A DNA stretch of 64,000 bases, taken from Dehalococcoidia bacterium. Lineage in GTDB: Bacteria > Chloroflexota > Dehalococcoidia > Lucifugimonadales > HRBIN23. The stretch spans positions 158,896 through 222,895 of the forward strand of contig JANXCH010000001.1 in NCBI GenBank assembly GCA_025060295.1, in the 5' to 3' direction. The translations under genes were made by a program, and so were the position numbers. Positions 24,918 to 34,063 of the stretch are shown here, piece after piece (positions within the stretch are counted from its first letter, which is position 1; each line of letters starts with the position of its first letter). The notes under the pieces were generated by a model, which did not search any database, had not been told where the DNA came from, and was given only the letters and a program-made list of their open reading frames with translations.

Positions 24918-26366
24918 ATGACCACACCTCCACGCTATCCCGAAATCACCTACAGCATCACCGTGCGGGCGGAATACCCCAACCGCCCCGGTATGTTGGG
25001 CACTATCGGCGTCCAGGTGGGGGCGGTAGGGGGCGACATGGGGGCCGTGGACCTGGTGTATTCCAGCCGCGATATCATCGTGCGGGACTTTACCATCAAC
25101 GCCCGAGACACGGCCCACGCCCAGGAGATTGTGAAAGCCATAAAGGGTGTGCCAGGGGTCAAAGTCCTGCAAGTGTCCGACCCTGTCTTTCTGGCCCACC
25201 TGGGAGGGAAGATCGCCGTCGCCAGCAAGGTGCCGGTGCAGACCCGCACCGACTTGGCCAAGGTCTATACCCCGGGGGTGGCGCGGGTCTCGCTGGCCAT
25301 TCGCGACGACCCCAAGGCGGTGTGGACGCTCACCAGCAAGGCCAATACGGTAGCCATCGTAACCGATGGAAGTCGGGTACTGGGGTTGGGGGATGTAGGC
25401 CCTGCTGCCGCCCTGCCCGTGATGGAGGGCAAAGCCCTGCTCTTCAAGGAACTGGGGGGCGTGGATGCCTGGCCCCTCTGCCTTCAAGCCCGGGAGGTGG
25501 AGGAGGTGGTCCGCATTGTCAAGGCCATCTCCACCGGCTTCGGGGGTATCAACCTAGAGGACATCGCCACGCCCCGCTGCTTTGACATTGAGGACCGCCT
25601 CAAGGAGGAACTGGACATCCCCGTCATCCACGACGACCAGCACGCCACGGCGGTGGCGATTTTGGCTGGCTTGCTCAACGCCTTACGGCTGGTTCAGAAA
25701 AGTCTGGACACGGCACGTATCGTGGTGTGTGGAGTAGGGGCAGCCGGCTCCGCTTGTATCCGCCTGTTGGTGCAAGCGGGGGCCAAGAATATCATCCCTT
25801 ACGACAAGGAAGGTATCCTGCACAAGGGGATGTTGACCCCCGACACCCACCGGGTGCGCCGGTGGGTTATCGAGCATACCAATCCCGACAACCTCCAGGG
25901 AGACCTGATGCGGGCCGTAGAGGGGGCGGACGTGTTCATTGGGTTGTCGGCTCCGGGAGTGCTGACCAGTGGGCACCTGAAGCGGATGGCCCCCAAGCCC
26001 ATCGTTTTCGCTTTGGCCAATCCGGTGCCCGAAATCTTCCCCGAAGAGGCGTCCCCCTATGCTGCCATCATCGCCACCGGGCGGTCCGATTACCCCAATC
26101 AAATCAACAATGCTTTAGTGTTCCCCGGGATGTTCCGCGGGGTTCTGGATGTGCGGGCACGGCAAATTACGGATGAAATGAAACTGGCGGCCGCCGAAGC
26201 CCTGGCGAGTGTGATACCGCCGCGGGAGTTGAACCCAGAATACATTATCCCCAGCGTGTTTAATAAGCAGGTCGTGCGCGCCGTGGCTAAAGCGGTCGGT
26301 CAAGCGGCCTATCGGAGCGGGGTCGCCCAGCGCTCCCGCCGGCGGTACCATTTCACACGGCTGTAG
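24918..26366 (+). CDS. ACT-domain malic enzyme, copy 2
   Basis: A 482-residue paralogue of the preceding gene with the same ACT plus malic enzyme architecture, 14 bases downstream. Core motifs are kept (YTPGVARVS, GGINLEDIATPRCF, PVIHDDQHATAVAILAG). The cofactor region differs: CGVGAAGSACIRLLVQAGAKNI, a better GxGxxG, against GAGASAIATAWLL in copy 1. The following loop is also different (KEGILHKGMLTPDTHRVRRWV against RQGILYAGRREHMNPYKEA). The C-terminal 140 residues are nearly identical. The pair may have split cofactor or effector preference. It ends three bases from the convergent CoA-transferase gene. Confidence 0.93.
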   Translation: MTTPPRYPEITYSITVRAEYPNRPGMLGTIGVQVGAVGGDMGAVDLVYSSRDIIVRDFTINARDTAHAQEIVKAIKGVPGVKVLQVSDPVFLAHLGGKIAVASKVPVQTRTDLAKVYTPGVARVSLAIRDDPKAVWTLTSKANTVAIVTDGSRVLGLGDVGPAAALPVMEGKALLFKELGGVDAWPLCLQAREVEEVVRIVKAISTGFGGINLEDIATPRCFDIEDRLKEELDIPVIHDDQHATAVAILAGLLNALRLVQKSLDTARIVVCGVGAAGSACIRLLVQAGAKNIIPYDKEGILHKGMLTPDTHRVRRWVIEHTNPDNLQGDLMRAVEGADVFIGLSAPGVLTSGHLKRMAPKPIVFALANPVPEIFPEEASPYAAIIATGRSDYPNQINNALVFPGMFRGVLDVRARQITDEMKLAAAEALASVIPPRELNPEYIIPSVFNKQVVRAVAKAVGQAAYRSGVAQRSRRRYHFTRL

Positions 26367-26369
26367 GGA

Positions 26370-27041
26370 CTACAGTTCTATCTCCTTCAGGTCGGGGGCG
26401 AGGTGCAGGGGGGCATCGGTAAGGGCCTGCACCTCTTGGGGCGTCCAGCCGGGAGCAATTTCCTTCAGCAAGAGGCCTGTTCCCCTGATCACCTCTATCA
26501 CAGCCAGGTCGGTAACGATGAGGCTCACACACTCCTTGGCGGTGATGGGGTAGGTGCACTCCCGCAGGATTTTGGGGCGCCCCTGCTTATCGGTGTGCTC
26601 CATAGCCACGATCACCTTTTTGGCGCCCACGGCCAAGTCCATCGCCCCACCCACATTGCCAATGCCGCGCGCAGGGTAGAACCAGTTGGCCAGGTCGCCC
26701 CGCTGGGAGACTTGCAAAGCGCCCAGCACGGTGATGTCTATATGTCCACCCCGCATCATGGCGAAGGCGTCGGCCGAGTGGAAAAAGGCCATGCCCGGCA
26801 CCCTTTTGAGGAACTGGCCGCCGGCGTTGATCAGGTCAATATCCTCCTCGCCGGGGTCGGCCAAGGGGCCATAGCCTAGCACTCCACTCTCCGATTGGTA
26901 GAGGATCTCCCGTCCCTCGGGCACATATTGGGAAACCAGGGTGGGGATGCCGATCCCCAGGTTGACCACCGCCCCGTCGGGCAGTTCCTTGGCCACGCGC
27001 ATGGCGATGCCGTCGCGGTCGAGGCGTTGTTTGGTGCCCAT
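26370..27041 (-). CDS. CoA-transferase subunit B
   Basis: The beta subunit of a two-subunit 3-oxoacid-type CoA-transferase, which moves CoA between carboxylic acids. The 223-residue protein shows AMRVAKELPDGAVVNLGIGIPTLV near the start, the active-site glutamate in YQSESGVLGYGP, GGHIDITVLGALQVSQRGDLANW, and GGAMDLAVGAKKVIVAMEHTDKQGRPKI. The SExG motif appears here as SESG. It lies nine bases after subunit A on the same strand, with AGGTGAGG before the start. Subunits A and B together make the active enzyme, probably for acetoacetate or a related acid. Confidence 0.92.
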   Translation of the reverse strand: MGTKQRLDRDGIAMRVAKELPDGAVVNLGIGIPTLVSQYVPEGREILYQSESGVLGYGPLADPGEEDIDLINAGGQFLKRVPGMAFFHSADAFAMMRGGHIDITVLGALQVSQRGDLANWFYPARGIGNVGGAMDLAVGAKKVIVAMEHTDKQGRPKILRECTYPITAKECVSLIVTDLAVIEVIRGTGLLLKEIAPGWTPQEVQALTDAPLHLAPDLKEIEL

Positions 27042-27050
27042 ACTGGTGCC

Positions 27051-27845
27051 TCACCTGCTAGAAAGGTTACCTTGCCCCGCCCGTTGCTGGCGAAGCCTTT
27101 CATAGGTCTCCGCAAGGATAGGAGTTTCATCTTGGGGGCGTACCACGATGCGCTTGACATAAACCGCCGGCGTGTGCACATGGTCAGGGTCTAGCACCCC
27201 CGGCTCCACCACCTCGTCCACCTCGGCGATGGTGATGCGGGCGGCGGTGGCCATCACGGCGTTGAAGTTGCGGGAGGTGCCCCTATATACCAGGTTGCCC
27301 AAGCGATCCGCCCGCCACGCACGGATGAAGGCGTAGTCCGCCGTCAGGGCCGTCTCCAGCACGTACTCCCGCCCGTTGAACACCCGCTTTTCCTTCCCCT
27401 GCTCCAACAGCGTCCCCACCCCCGTGGGGGTGTAAAAGGCGGCGATACCCGCACCCCCCGCCCGGATGCGCTCCACCAAAGTCCCCTGGGGCACCGTCTC
27501 GATCTCCAGTTTCCCCTCCCTCCAGGCCCGCTCAGCAGCTGACATTACCGACGGGTTGGCGGTTACGGGGAAGGAGGCGATAACCTTCCGCACCTGCCCA
27601 TTCTCAATCAGGATGGAGTGGTCAATGTAGCGTTTGCTTCCTGGCATCCCGAAGCCGGCGGCCATGGCGATGCCTGCCGTGTTGGAGATGATGGTCAAGT
27701 TTTTGGCCCCGTGCTCCCAGAGGGCCAGGATGAGGAAGTGGGGCATCCCTCCCGGCCCGCCGAAGCCGTCTAGGAAAAGAGTAGCCCCATCAGGGATATC
27801 GGCCACCGCCTCCCGAAAGGTGGGGACAACCTTGCGAATAGGCAC
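27051..27845 (-). CDS. CoA-transferase subunit A
   Basis: The alpha subunit (264 residues) of the same CoA-transferase. Recognisable are the start VPTFREAVADIPDGATLFLDGFGGPGGMP, with the CoA-binding glycine-rich turn, and the motif MSAAERAWREGKLEIETVPQGTLVERIRAGGAGIAAFYTPTGVGT. The C-terminal TAARITIAEVDEVVEPGVLDPDHVHTPAVYVKRIV is also typical. The GTG start has a perfect GGAGGT seven bases upstream. It is divergent from leuS, with a shared intergenic region of 118 bases. The subunit reads through to subunit B as one transcript. Confidence 0.92.
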   Translation of the reverse strand: MPIRKVVPTFREAVADIPDGATLFLDGFGGPGGMPHFLILALWEHGAKNLTIISNTAGIAMAAGFGMPGSKRYIDHSILIENGQVRKVIASFPVTANPSVMSAAERAWREGKLEIETVPQGTLVERIRAGGAGIAAFYTPTGVGTLLEQGKEKRVFNGREYVLETALTADYAFIRAWRADRLGNLVYRGTSRNFNAVMATAARITIAEVDEVVEPGVLDPDHVHTPAVYVKRIVVRPQDETPILAETYERLRQQRAGQGNLSSR

Positions 27846-27921
27846 TTACAGCACCTCCGTGCACGGGACCTGCGCTGTATATATCATACCCATCACCTCC
27901 AGGAAAAGGGACAGGCGTTTC

Positions 27922-27930
27922 TGCTACGAT
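27922..27930 (+). promoter_or_regulatory. Extended -10 before leuS
   Basis: TGC-TACGAT lies 34 bases before the leuS start codon. No clear -35. It matches the extended -10 form seen before rnpB, nuoA and sdhA. Confidence 0.45.
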
Positions 27931-27963
27931 AGAAAGAAAGCCCAGGGAAGGGAGAGGAAGCCC

Positions 27964-30708
27964 ATGCCGACCCGAGACGGGAAGTACGCCCCCCTGCGCC
28001 GTCTTTTGGAGTTGTATCCCGACATCCGTCTTACCTTGACCTTTGAGGAGGTGGAACAGGGGCGGCCCGAGTGGCGGGAAACTGCGTATGGTTTCCGAGG
28101 GGTCGGGCCTTTGCCCCCGTCCAGCCGTCATTACCGCCAGTGGTGGGCCAACACGCGGAGCCATGTCCAAGCGCGCGCGTGGTTAGACGCGGGCTGGCGC
28201 GTCGTGGCGGTTGATGGAGAACGGCAAAGGGTAACTTTTGAACGGGTGCTCACAGAGCCTCGCTGGGAACCGCAGATTATTGAGCCCAAATGGCAAGCAC
28301 GTTGGGAGCAAGCTGGTCTTCATCGTGTCCCCGACAGGGATGCCCGCCCCAAGTGGTACGAATTGACCATGTACCCCTACCCATCGGGCGACTTGCACAT
28401 TGGCCACTGGTATGCCATGGCTCCTTCCGACACCCATGCCCGCTTCCGGCGCATGCAGGGCTATCGGGTGCTCCATCCGATGGGCTTTGATGCCTTTGGC
28501 CTCCCCGCCGAGAATGCGGCCATCCGCCATGGCATTCATCCCTTCACCTGGACTATGCAGAACATAGAGCGCATGCGCAAGCAGTTGCGCTCCATCGGGG
28601 CCATCTATGACTGGGAACGGGAGGTGAATACCTGCGTCCCTGAGTATTACAAATGGAACCAATGGTTGTTCTTACAGTTCTATAAGCATGGGTTGGCCTA
28701 CCGCTCGCGCGCTCCAGTGGTGTGGTGTCCCTCCTGTCAGACGGTTTTGGCCAACGAGCAGGTGGTCAATGGCCGTTGCGAGCGGTGCGCCACCCCCATC
28801 ACGCGCCGCGAGATGGAACAGTGGTTCCTGCGCATTACGAAGTATGCCGATGAACTCTTGGACTTCTCGGGGCTGGTAGACTGGCCCGAGCGCATCCTAA
28901 CCATGCAGAGGAACTGGATCGGGCGCTCCGAGGGGGTGGAGGTGGATTTCTCCATCGCCCACCTGGGCCTCCCCGAGAAGCACATCCGCGTGTTCACCAC
29001 CCGCATTGATACCATCTACGGCGTGACTTTCCTGGTGCTTGCCCCCGAGCACCCCTTGGTGCCCCTTCTCACTACCCCTGAGCGGCGCGCCCAGGTGGAG
29101 GCCTATGTGGAGAACGCCCGCAGGCAGTCGGACATTGAGCGCCTCTCCACCGAGCGGGAGAAGACAGGAATATTCCTGGGGACGTATTGCATCAACCCCT
29201 ATAACGGCCAGCGGGTGCCCATCTTCACCGCCGATTATGCTGTAGCGTGGTATGCCACGGGAGCGGTCATGGGCGTCCCCGCGCATGACCAGCGGGATTT
29301 TGAGTTCGCCCGCAGGTTCGGTCTGCCCATCACTGTAGTGGTGGCTCCCGAGGGGTGGGACGGCAAGCCTTTGGAGCGCGTGTGGGAAGGGCCAGGGGTG
29401 ATGGTCAACTCTGGCCCCTTTACAGGAATGCCCAACGACCGCGCCAAGCAGGCCATGGCCGATTACGCCGAGCGCCAGGGCTTCGGCAAGCGGGCCGTCG
29501 TCTACCGCATGCGGGACTGGCTCATCAGTCGCCAGCGTTATTGGGGCACTCCCATCCCCATCGTGTATTGCTCCGCCTGCGGCATTGTCCCCGTCCCCGA
29601 GAAGGACTTGCCCGTCCTTTTGCCCCTGGACGCCCAGTTCAAACCCACCGGGGAATCGCCTTTGCTGTATCACGAGAACTTCCTGCGCACCACCTGCCCC
29701 CAGTGTCAGCGCCCCGCTCGCCGGGAAAGCGATACTATGGACACCTTCGTGGATTCCTCCTGGTACTTCCTGCGCTATATCAGCCCCAAGGATACTGACC
29801 GCCCCTGGGACCCCGACTTGGTGCGCCACTGGCTCCCCGTGGATCAATACACGGGCGGTGCCGAGCACGCCGTCATGCACCTGCTCTACGCCCGTTTCTT
29901 CGTGAAGGCCCTGCGAGATATGGGGCTTCTGCACTTCAGCGAGCCCTTCCTGCGCCTGTATAACCAGGGCGTTATCACCTACCTGGGCGAGAAAATGAGC
30001 AAATCCCGCGGGAATGTGGTGCCTCCTGATCCCTATGTGGAACGCCTGGGAGCCGACACGGTTCGGGTATACCTGATGTTCCTGGGACCGTGGGAGAAGG
30101 GGGGCGACTGGTCAGTCTCGGGCATCAATGGAGCCACTCGTTGGCTCAACCGCGTGTGGGACCTGTTGCGCCGTCCGCCCAGTGCCCTGGCGGGCAAGCC
30201 CGTCCGTGAAACCTCCCAGCGTATCTTCACTCGCAAACTCCATCAAACCATTAAGAAGGTCTATCACGACCTGGACGGTTTCCAGTTCAACACGGCTATT
30301 GCCGCTCTTATGGACTTCACCAATGCCCTGCAGGAGGCATGGGAAAGGGCAGATATCGGGCCCGACCTGTGGCACGAGGCCGTGGAGAAAACCATACTGA
30401 TGTTGGCCCCCATTGTGCCCCACTTGGCTGAAGAGTTATGGGAACAGACGGGCCACGCTTTCAGTGTGCACACCCAGTCTTTCCCCCAGTGGGACGAGAC
30501 TTTAGCCGCAGCCGAGACGGTTACTCTGGTGGTGCAGGTGGACGGCAAGGTGCGAGATAGGATTCCGGTGCCCGCTGACCTGCCCGAGGAGGAGGCCAAA
30601 CGGCGGGCGTTACAAAGCCCTCACGTGCAACGCCACCTGAACGGGCGCAGAGTGCAGCGGATCGTATTTGTTCCCGGGCGGATGCTGGTGAACATCGTGA
30701 CCCAGTAG
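27964..30708 (+). CDS. leuS: Leucyl-tRNA synthetase with extra N-terminal domain
   Basis: Charges tRNA-Leu. The class I core is complete: HIGH at 145-148, a zinc cluster WCPSC...CERC near 255-274, a CP1 editing domain (TTRIDTIYGVTFLVLAPEHPL, GVPAHDQRDFEFARRFGLPI), KMSKS at 677-681 and the C-terminal anticodon domain. What is odd is residues 1-95. A normal LeuRS starts near IIEPKWQARWE, here residue 105. Before it is a separate-looking domain, GKYAPLRRLLEL...LTLTFEEVE...GPLPPSSRHYRQWWANTRSHVQARAWLDAGWRV. It closely resembles the free-standing small DUF7662-type family. The ATG has GGGAGAGGAAG before it and the frame is continuous. An internal GTG at codon 95 has no ribosome site. Confidence 0.93.
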   Translation: MPTRDGKYAPLRRLLELYPDIRLTLTFEEVEQGRPEWRETAYGFRGVGPLPPSSRHYRQWWANTRSHVQARAWLDAGWRVVAVDGERQRVTFERVLTEPRWEPQIIEPKWQARWEQAGLHRVPDRDARPKWYELTMYPYPSGDLHIGHWYAMAPSDTHARFRRMQGYRVLHPMGFDAFGLPAENAAIRHGIHPFTWTMQNIERMRKQLRSIGAIYDWEREVNTCVPEYYKWNQWLFLQFYKHGLAYRSRAPVVWCPSCQTVLANEQVVNGRCERCATPITRREMEQWFLRITKYADELLDFSGLVDWPERILTMQRNWIGRSEGVEVDFSIAHLGLPEKHIRVFTTRIDTIYGVTFLVLAPEHPLVPLLTTPERRAQVEAYVENARRQSDIERLSTEREKTGIFLGTYCINPYNGQRVPIFTADYAVAWYATGAVMGVPAHDQRDFEFARRFGLPITVVVAPEGWDGKPLERVWEGPGVMVNSGPFTGMPNDRAKQAMADYAERQGFGKRAVVYRMRDWLISRQRYWGTPIPIVYCSACGIVPVPEKDLPVLLPLDAQFKPTGESPLLYHENFLRTTCPQCQRPARRESDTMDTFVDSSWYFLRYISPKDTDRPWDPDLVRHWLPVDQYTGGAEHAVMHLLYARFFVKALRDMGLLHFSEPFLRLYNQGVITYLGEKMSKSRGNVVPPDPYVERLGADTVRVYLMFLGPWEKGGDWSVSGINGATRWLNRVWDLLRRPPSALAGKPVRETSQRIFTRKLHQTIKKVYHDLDGFQFNTAIAALMDFTNALQEAWERADIGPDLWHEAVEKTILMLAPIVPHLAEELWEQTGHAFSVHTQSFPQWDETLAAAETVTLVVQVDGKVRDRIPVPADLPEEEAKRRALQSPHVQRHLNGRRVQRIVFVPGRMLVNIVTQ

Positions 30709-30718
30709 GCCCGTCGCC

Positions 30719-31999
30719 TTACCCAGAAGCCGCCTGGGGGGAAGGGGTAGGGCGGCGCGCCGCCAGGAAGCACAGGGAACCGATCACCGTTACCACGGCG
30801 ACCACCACGAAGGCCAGGCGGTAGCCCACCCTGTCGGCCACATAGCCCACGAACAGGGGGCCGGCGATGGTGCCCAGGGTGGTGATAAGGTTCATAGACC
30901 CGGAGATGGTGGCAAAGGCACGCCGCCCGAAGTAATCGCCTCGGATGGCGGTGGTGAACGGCGCCCGTGCCCCCCACGCCACCCCGTGCAACACGCCAAA
31001 CAGCATCGCTACGGCTAAACTGTGGGTAACGGCTAACACCAGCAGTGCTACCCCCTGTCCTGCTGTGAGCACGGTTAGGGCGATGCGTTTATCCACGCGA
31101 TCCCCCACGAGCCCCCCGGCCAGTTGGGCAGGGATGCCCACCGCGGTGCTCACAGTTACCACCGTGGCCGCCACCGCCAGGGGCAGGTCCACCTCGTTGT
31201 AGAGAAACGGCACCAGGTGCACCACCACCGCATTTGTGGGGATCAGGGCGACCGAGTGACCCAGAGAGATGGCCCAAAAGGCACGGGTGCGCACCGCCTG
31301 GCGAAGGGAGAAATCGGGTTCTGCGGGAGGGGGAGGTTGCCCCCGAGCGGTCGGAGGATGGGGCGCTCCATCAGGCAAAAGGCCGAAATCCTCGGGACGG
31401 CGGCGCACCAGAAGGGCCATCGGCACCCCTACAATCAGGAGGAATATGCCGGCCCCCACGCTGGTGGTGCGCCATCCCCAGCGCTCCAGGGCGAGGGCCA
31501 GGAGGGGCACCAACAATCCACCCACGCTCAGCCCGATGCCTAACAACGAGGCGGCCGTCGCCCGCCGACGAATGAACCAGTTGTTCACCGCCGCCGAAAG
31601 GGTTAACCATCCCGCCAGACTGAAGCCTAACGCCAACACCAGAAAACTGGCATAAAACCAGGCGGGGGTGTTTGTCAAACTGAACAGGCCATACCCCACC
31701 GTGCACAGAGCCAACCCGACGATAAGCATCCGTCGGGGACCGAGCCGGTCAATAAAAAAGCCCTCCACAGGCCCCAACAACCCCCCTTCTAACCGGGCAA
31801 AAGAGTAGGCACCTGACAGCATGGTGCGGCTCCACCCGAACTCCCGTTGCAGGGCCACGAAAAAAGTGCCGAACCCATGGAAGAACAATGCTCCTACAAG
31901 GGCCTGGAACCCCGCCCCCACAAGGGCAACCCACCAACCATAGAAAATGCGCGGGGCCCGCACAACCCTGCTCAGAGCGGTGATCGGGTGGTGGGCCAT
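30719..31999 (-). CDS. MFS transporter
   Basis: A 426-residue major facilitator with twelve predicted hydrophobic segments in two bundles and a polar central loop (about 195-225, PPTARGQPPPPAEPDF). It starts FYGWWVALVGAGFQALVGALFFHGFGTFFVALQREFGWSRTMLSGAYS, the hallmark of the monocarboxylate/oxalate-formate-like branch. RLGPRRMLIVG is the family loop 2-3 motif. It is probably a carboxylate or drug exchanger; the substrate is unknown. It is divergent from the enoyl-CoA hydratase, with 88 bases between starts, and converges with leuS ten bases away. GGAAGGG precedes the ATG. Confidence 0.88.
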   Translation of the reverse strand: MAHHPITALSRVVRAPRIFYGWWVALVGAGFQALVGALFFHGFGTFFVALQREFGWSRTMLSGAYSFARLEGGLLGPVEGFFIDRLGPRRMLIVGLALCTVGYGLFSLTNTPAWFYASFLVLALGFSLAGWLTLSAAVNNWFIRRRATAASLLGIGLSVGGLLVPLLALALERWGWRTTSVGAGIFLLIVGVPMALLVRRRPEDFGLLPDGAPHPPTARGQPPPPAEPDFSLRQAVRTRAFWAISLGHSVALIPTNAVVVHLVPFLYNEVDLPLAVAATVVTVSTAVGIPAQLAGGLVGDRVDKRIALTVLTAGQGVALLVLAVTHSLAVAMLFGVLHGVAWGARAPFTTAIRGDYFGRRAFATISGSMNLITTLGTIAGPLFVGYVADRVGYRLAFVVVAVVTVIGSLCFLAARRPTPSPQAASG

Positions 32000-32087
32000 G
32001 TTCTCACCCTTCCTGTGCGCCCGTCCTACCCAAGGGGGTGCACTATGCTACCATAGAAGCACAAGGCTCCCGTGAGCGGTGCTAGGT

Positions 32088-32864
32088 ATGGAGTATAAAG
32101 ACATCCTTTACGAAAGGGAAGGGGGTATCGCCACCATCACCCTCAATCGCCCCGAGACCCTCAACGCCACCACACCCCGCATGCAGGAGGAGATCGCCCA
32201 CGCATTGGGCGTCGCTGCCGAGGACGCCTCGGTGCGCGTGGTCATCCTCACGGGGATGGGCAGGGCCTTCTGCGCCGGAGCCAACCCCCGCACCTTGGCC
32301 GAACGGCAATCTTCGGGGGCATTTCCCCCCACCGTGCACCGAGTGGCCAAGGCCTTGTGGCAATTCCCGAAGCCTGTTATCGGTGCCATCAACGGGCCGG
32401 CCGTGGGCGGGGGAATGGACCTAGCCTCCCTCTGTGACATCCGCCTCGCCTCCGACAGGGCGCGGTTCGGCATGGCCTATGTGCGCATGGGCACCATCCC
32501 TGCCGAGGGGGGATTGTGGCTTCTGCCGCGGCATATCGGCTTGTCCAACGCCTTGGACCTGATCTGGACGGGCCGTTTAATCGATGCCCAGGAGGCCTTC
32601 CGCCTCGGCTATGTGCAGGCGGTGTTTGTTCACCAGGAGTTCCCCCAGCGCGTGCGGGAGTATGCCCAGAGATTGGCCACGGGGCCGACGGTGGCCATCA
32701 ACACGGCCAAGGTCTTGGCTTACCGTTTCCTGGCTGTAACAGACTTTACGGAGGCCCTGCATCAGACGGCGGAAGCCGCCGCAGTGGTCAACGCCACGGA
32801 GGACGCCAAAGAGGGGCCCAGGGCCTGGCTGGAGCGCCGCGAACCCCGCTTCCAGGGACGATAA
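32088..32864 (+). CDS. Enoyl-CoA hydratase/isomerase family protein
   Basis: A 258-residue crotonase-fold enzyme. IATITLNRPETLNATTP is the N-terminal signature. The oxyanion-hole segments are GRAFCAGANPRTLA (about 60-73) and INGPAVGGGMDLASLCDIRLASDRARFG (about 103-130). One usual catalytic glutamate appears as the aspartate of GGGMDLA; the other is in MGTIPAEGGLWLLPRHIG. It may act as hydratase or isomerase in acyl-CoA degradation, which fits the CoA-transferases in the window. A GTG nine bases earlier is in frame. It stands divergent from the MFS gene and 15 bases before the DsbA-like gene. Confidence 0.9.
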   Translation: MEYKDILYEREGGIATITLNRPETLNATTPRMQEEIAHALGVAAEDASVRVVILTGMGRAFCAGANPRTLAERQSSGAFPPTVHRVAKALWQFPKPVIGAINGPAVGGGMDLASLCDIRLASDRARFGMAYVRMGTIPAEGGLWLLPRHIGLSNALDLIWTGRLIDAQEAFRLGYVQAVFVHQEFPQRVREYAQRLATGPTVAINTAKVLAYRFLAVTDFTEALHQTAEAAAVVNATEDAKEGPRAWLERREPRFQGR

Positions 32865-32879
32865 ATAGGAGGAACCGTG

Positions 32880-33563
32880 ATGGCGCGCCGAAAGCGTCAA
32901 CCCGAGGGAGGCCGTTCACGCCGTGCCCTTGTGCTGGGGGGCGCAGTGGGGCTGGGGCTGGTATTGGTGGCGGTGCTGGTACTCGTGGCCCGCATCGCCC
33001 AGTCCCCTCGCCGCGCACCCCTCTTGACAACCCCCTTCCCCCAGGTTACCCCGGTTCCCAATGCCGTATCCCTGACGGTGTTTTTCGACTTTCAATGCCC
33101 GTACTGCGGGCAGTTCGCTCGGGAGAGCGAACCAAAGTTGCGTCAAGAGTATATTCAACGGGGGCTGGTCAATCTGCGCGCTGTGCACTTCCCCATCCTG
33201 GGGAACGAGTCTTGGCTGGCCGCCCAGGCCACTGAATGCGCCCGGGAGCAGGGGCGCTTCTGGGAATATTACGATGCCCTGTTCCACAAGCAGGCTGGGG
33301 AAAATCGGGGTACCTACTCCCCACGTAACCTCAAAGCCTGGGCAAGGGAGGTGGGCTTAGACGGTGCCCAGTTTGATGCCTGCCTGGACAGCGGGCGCAC
33401 CTTGTCCAAAGTGGAGCAGGACTTTCAAGAGGGAAGGCGCTTGGGGGTCAACTCCACCCCCACCTTTATCGTGGACGGACAGATGATTCGGGGGCTGATG
33501 CCATGGGAACGGTTTCGTCTCGTTCTGGACGACGCATTGCGTCGCCGCGGCCTGTCGCCGTAA
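32880..33563 (+). CDS. Membrane-anchored DsbA-family thiol oxidoreductase
   Basis: A 227-residue extracytoplasmic thioredoxin-fold protein. It has a basic N terminus and one membrane anchor (about 20-41), then a linker and the DsbA-like domain: FFDFQCPYCGQF with the CPYC active site near residue 75, and the cis-proline in VNSTPTFIVDGQ. It should oxidise cysteine pairs in exported proteins. The next gene is a VKOR-type membrane protein that can re-oxidise it, so the two form a complete disulfide-bond system. AGGAGG is seven bases before ATG; an immediately preceding GTG is also possible. Confidence 0.92.
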   Translation: MARRKRQPEGGRSRRALVLGGAVGLGLVLVAVLVLVARIAQSPRRAPLLTTPFPQVTPVPNAVSLTVFFDFQCPYCGQFARESEPKLRQEYIQRGLVNLRAVHFPILGNESWLAAQATECAREQGRFWEYYDALFHKQAGENRGTYSPRNLKAWAREVGLDGAQFDACLDSGRTLSKVEQDFQEGRRLGVNSTPTFIVDGQMIRGLMPWERFRLVLDDALRRRGLSP

Positions 33564-33577
33564 AGCAGCGGCTCTCT

Positions 33578-34000
33578 ATGGACTGGGGCCGTTGGCTACA
33601 GGCCTGTTTGGCGGGGCAGGGTATTGGGGTTGCAGGTTATCTGACCATTGTCCACTACCTGGGCACCACCCCGGTGTGTGTGGCGTCGGAGGGCTGTGCC
33701 GTTGTGCAGAACAGCCCCTATGCCACCTTGTGGGGGGTGCCGGTGGCCCTGTTGGGCCTGCTGGTGTATGTGGTGTTGGGCGTTGTGCCGTTGGTTGAGG
33801 GGCGGATGCCCGCCGTCCAGCGGGTGGGGACTGTGGGGAGTTTCATCTTAGCCCTGGGTGGGCTGGGCTTCTCGGCCTACCTAACTTGGCTGGAACTTTT
33901 TGTCATTAAGGCGATCTGTACTTGGTGCGTGTATTCGGCGGTGCTTCTCGCCTTGCTGACCCCGATAACCTTTTGGCGGGCGTGGAAGGCATGGGCGTGA
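33578..34000 (+). CDS. Vitamin K epoxide reductase (VKOR) family protein
   Basis: A 140-residue membrane protein with four hydrophobic segments. The quinone-linked active site CTWC is in the last segment (KAICTWCVYSAVL), and the loop cysteine pair is in PVCVASEGCAVV between the first two segments. The conserved serine/asparagine loop QNSPYATLWGVPVALLG follows. Bacterial VKOR passes electrons from DsbA-like proteins to quinones, replacing DsbB. It lies 14 bases after the DsbA-like gene. No strong ribosome site is visible; the frame stays open upstream inside that gene, but homology begins at this ATG. Confidence 0.92.
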   Translation: MDWGRWLQACLAGQGIGVAGYLTIVHYLGTTPVCVASEGCAVVQNSPYATLWGVPVALLGLLVYVVLGVVPLVEGRMPAVQRVGTVGSFILALGGLGFSAYLTWLELFVIKAICTWCVYSAVLLALLTPITFWRAWKAWA

Positions 34001-34063
34001 ATGTCTGACGCCCGTTGAGAAGCATCCCTCCGAGCCCACGCCACGAAGGGGAGCTGAACACCT

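Noticed and set aside
28897-29934. Long open frame antisense to leuS
   Set aside because: Same reason: a shadow of the leuS frame, low-complexity Gly/His/Val composition, no domain.
32044-32049. TATGCT as a -10 box for the enoyl-CoA hydratase gene
   Set aside because: No -35 and no TG extension at proper spacing; not strong enough for a feature.
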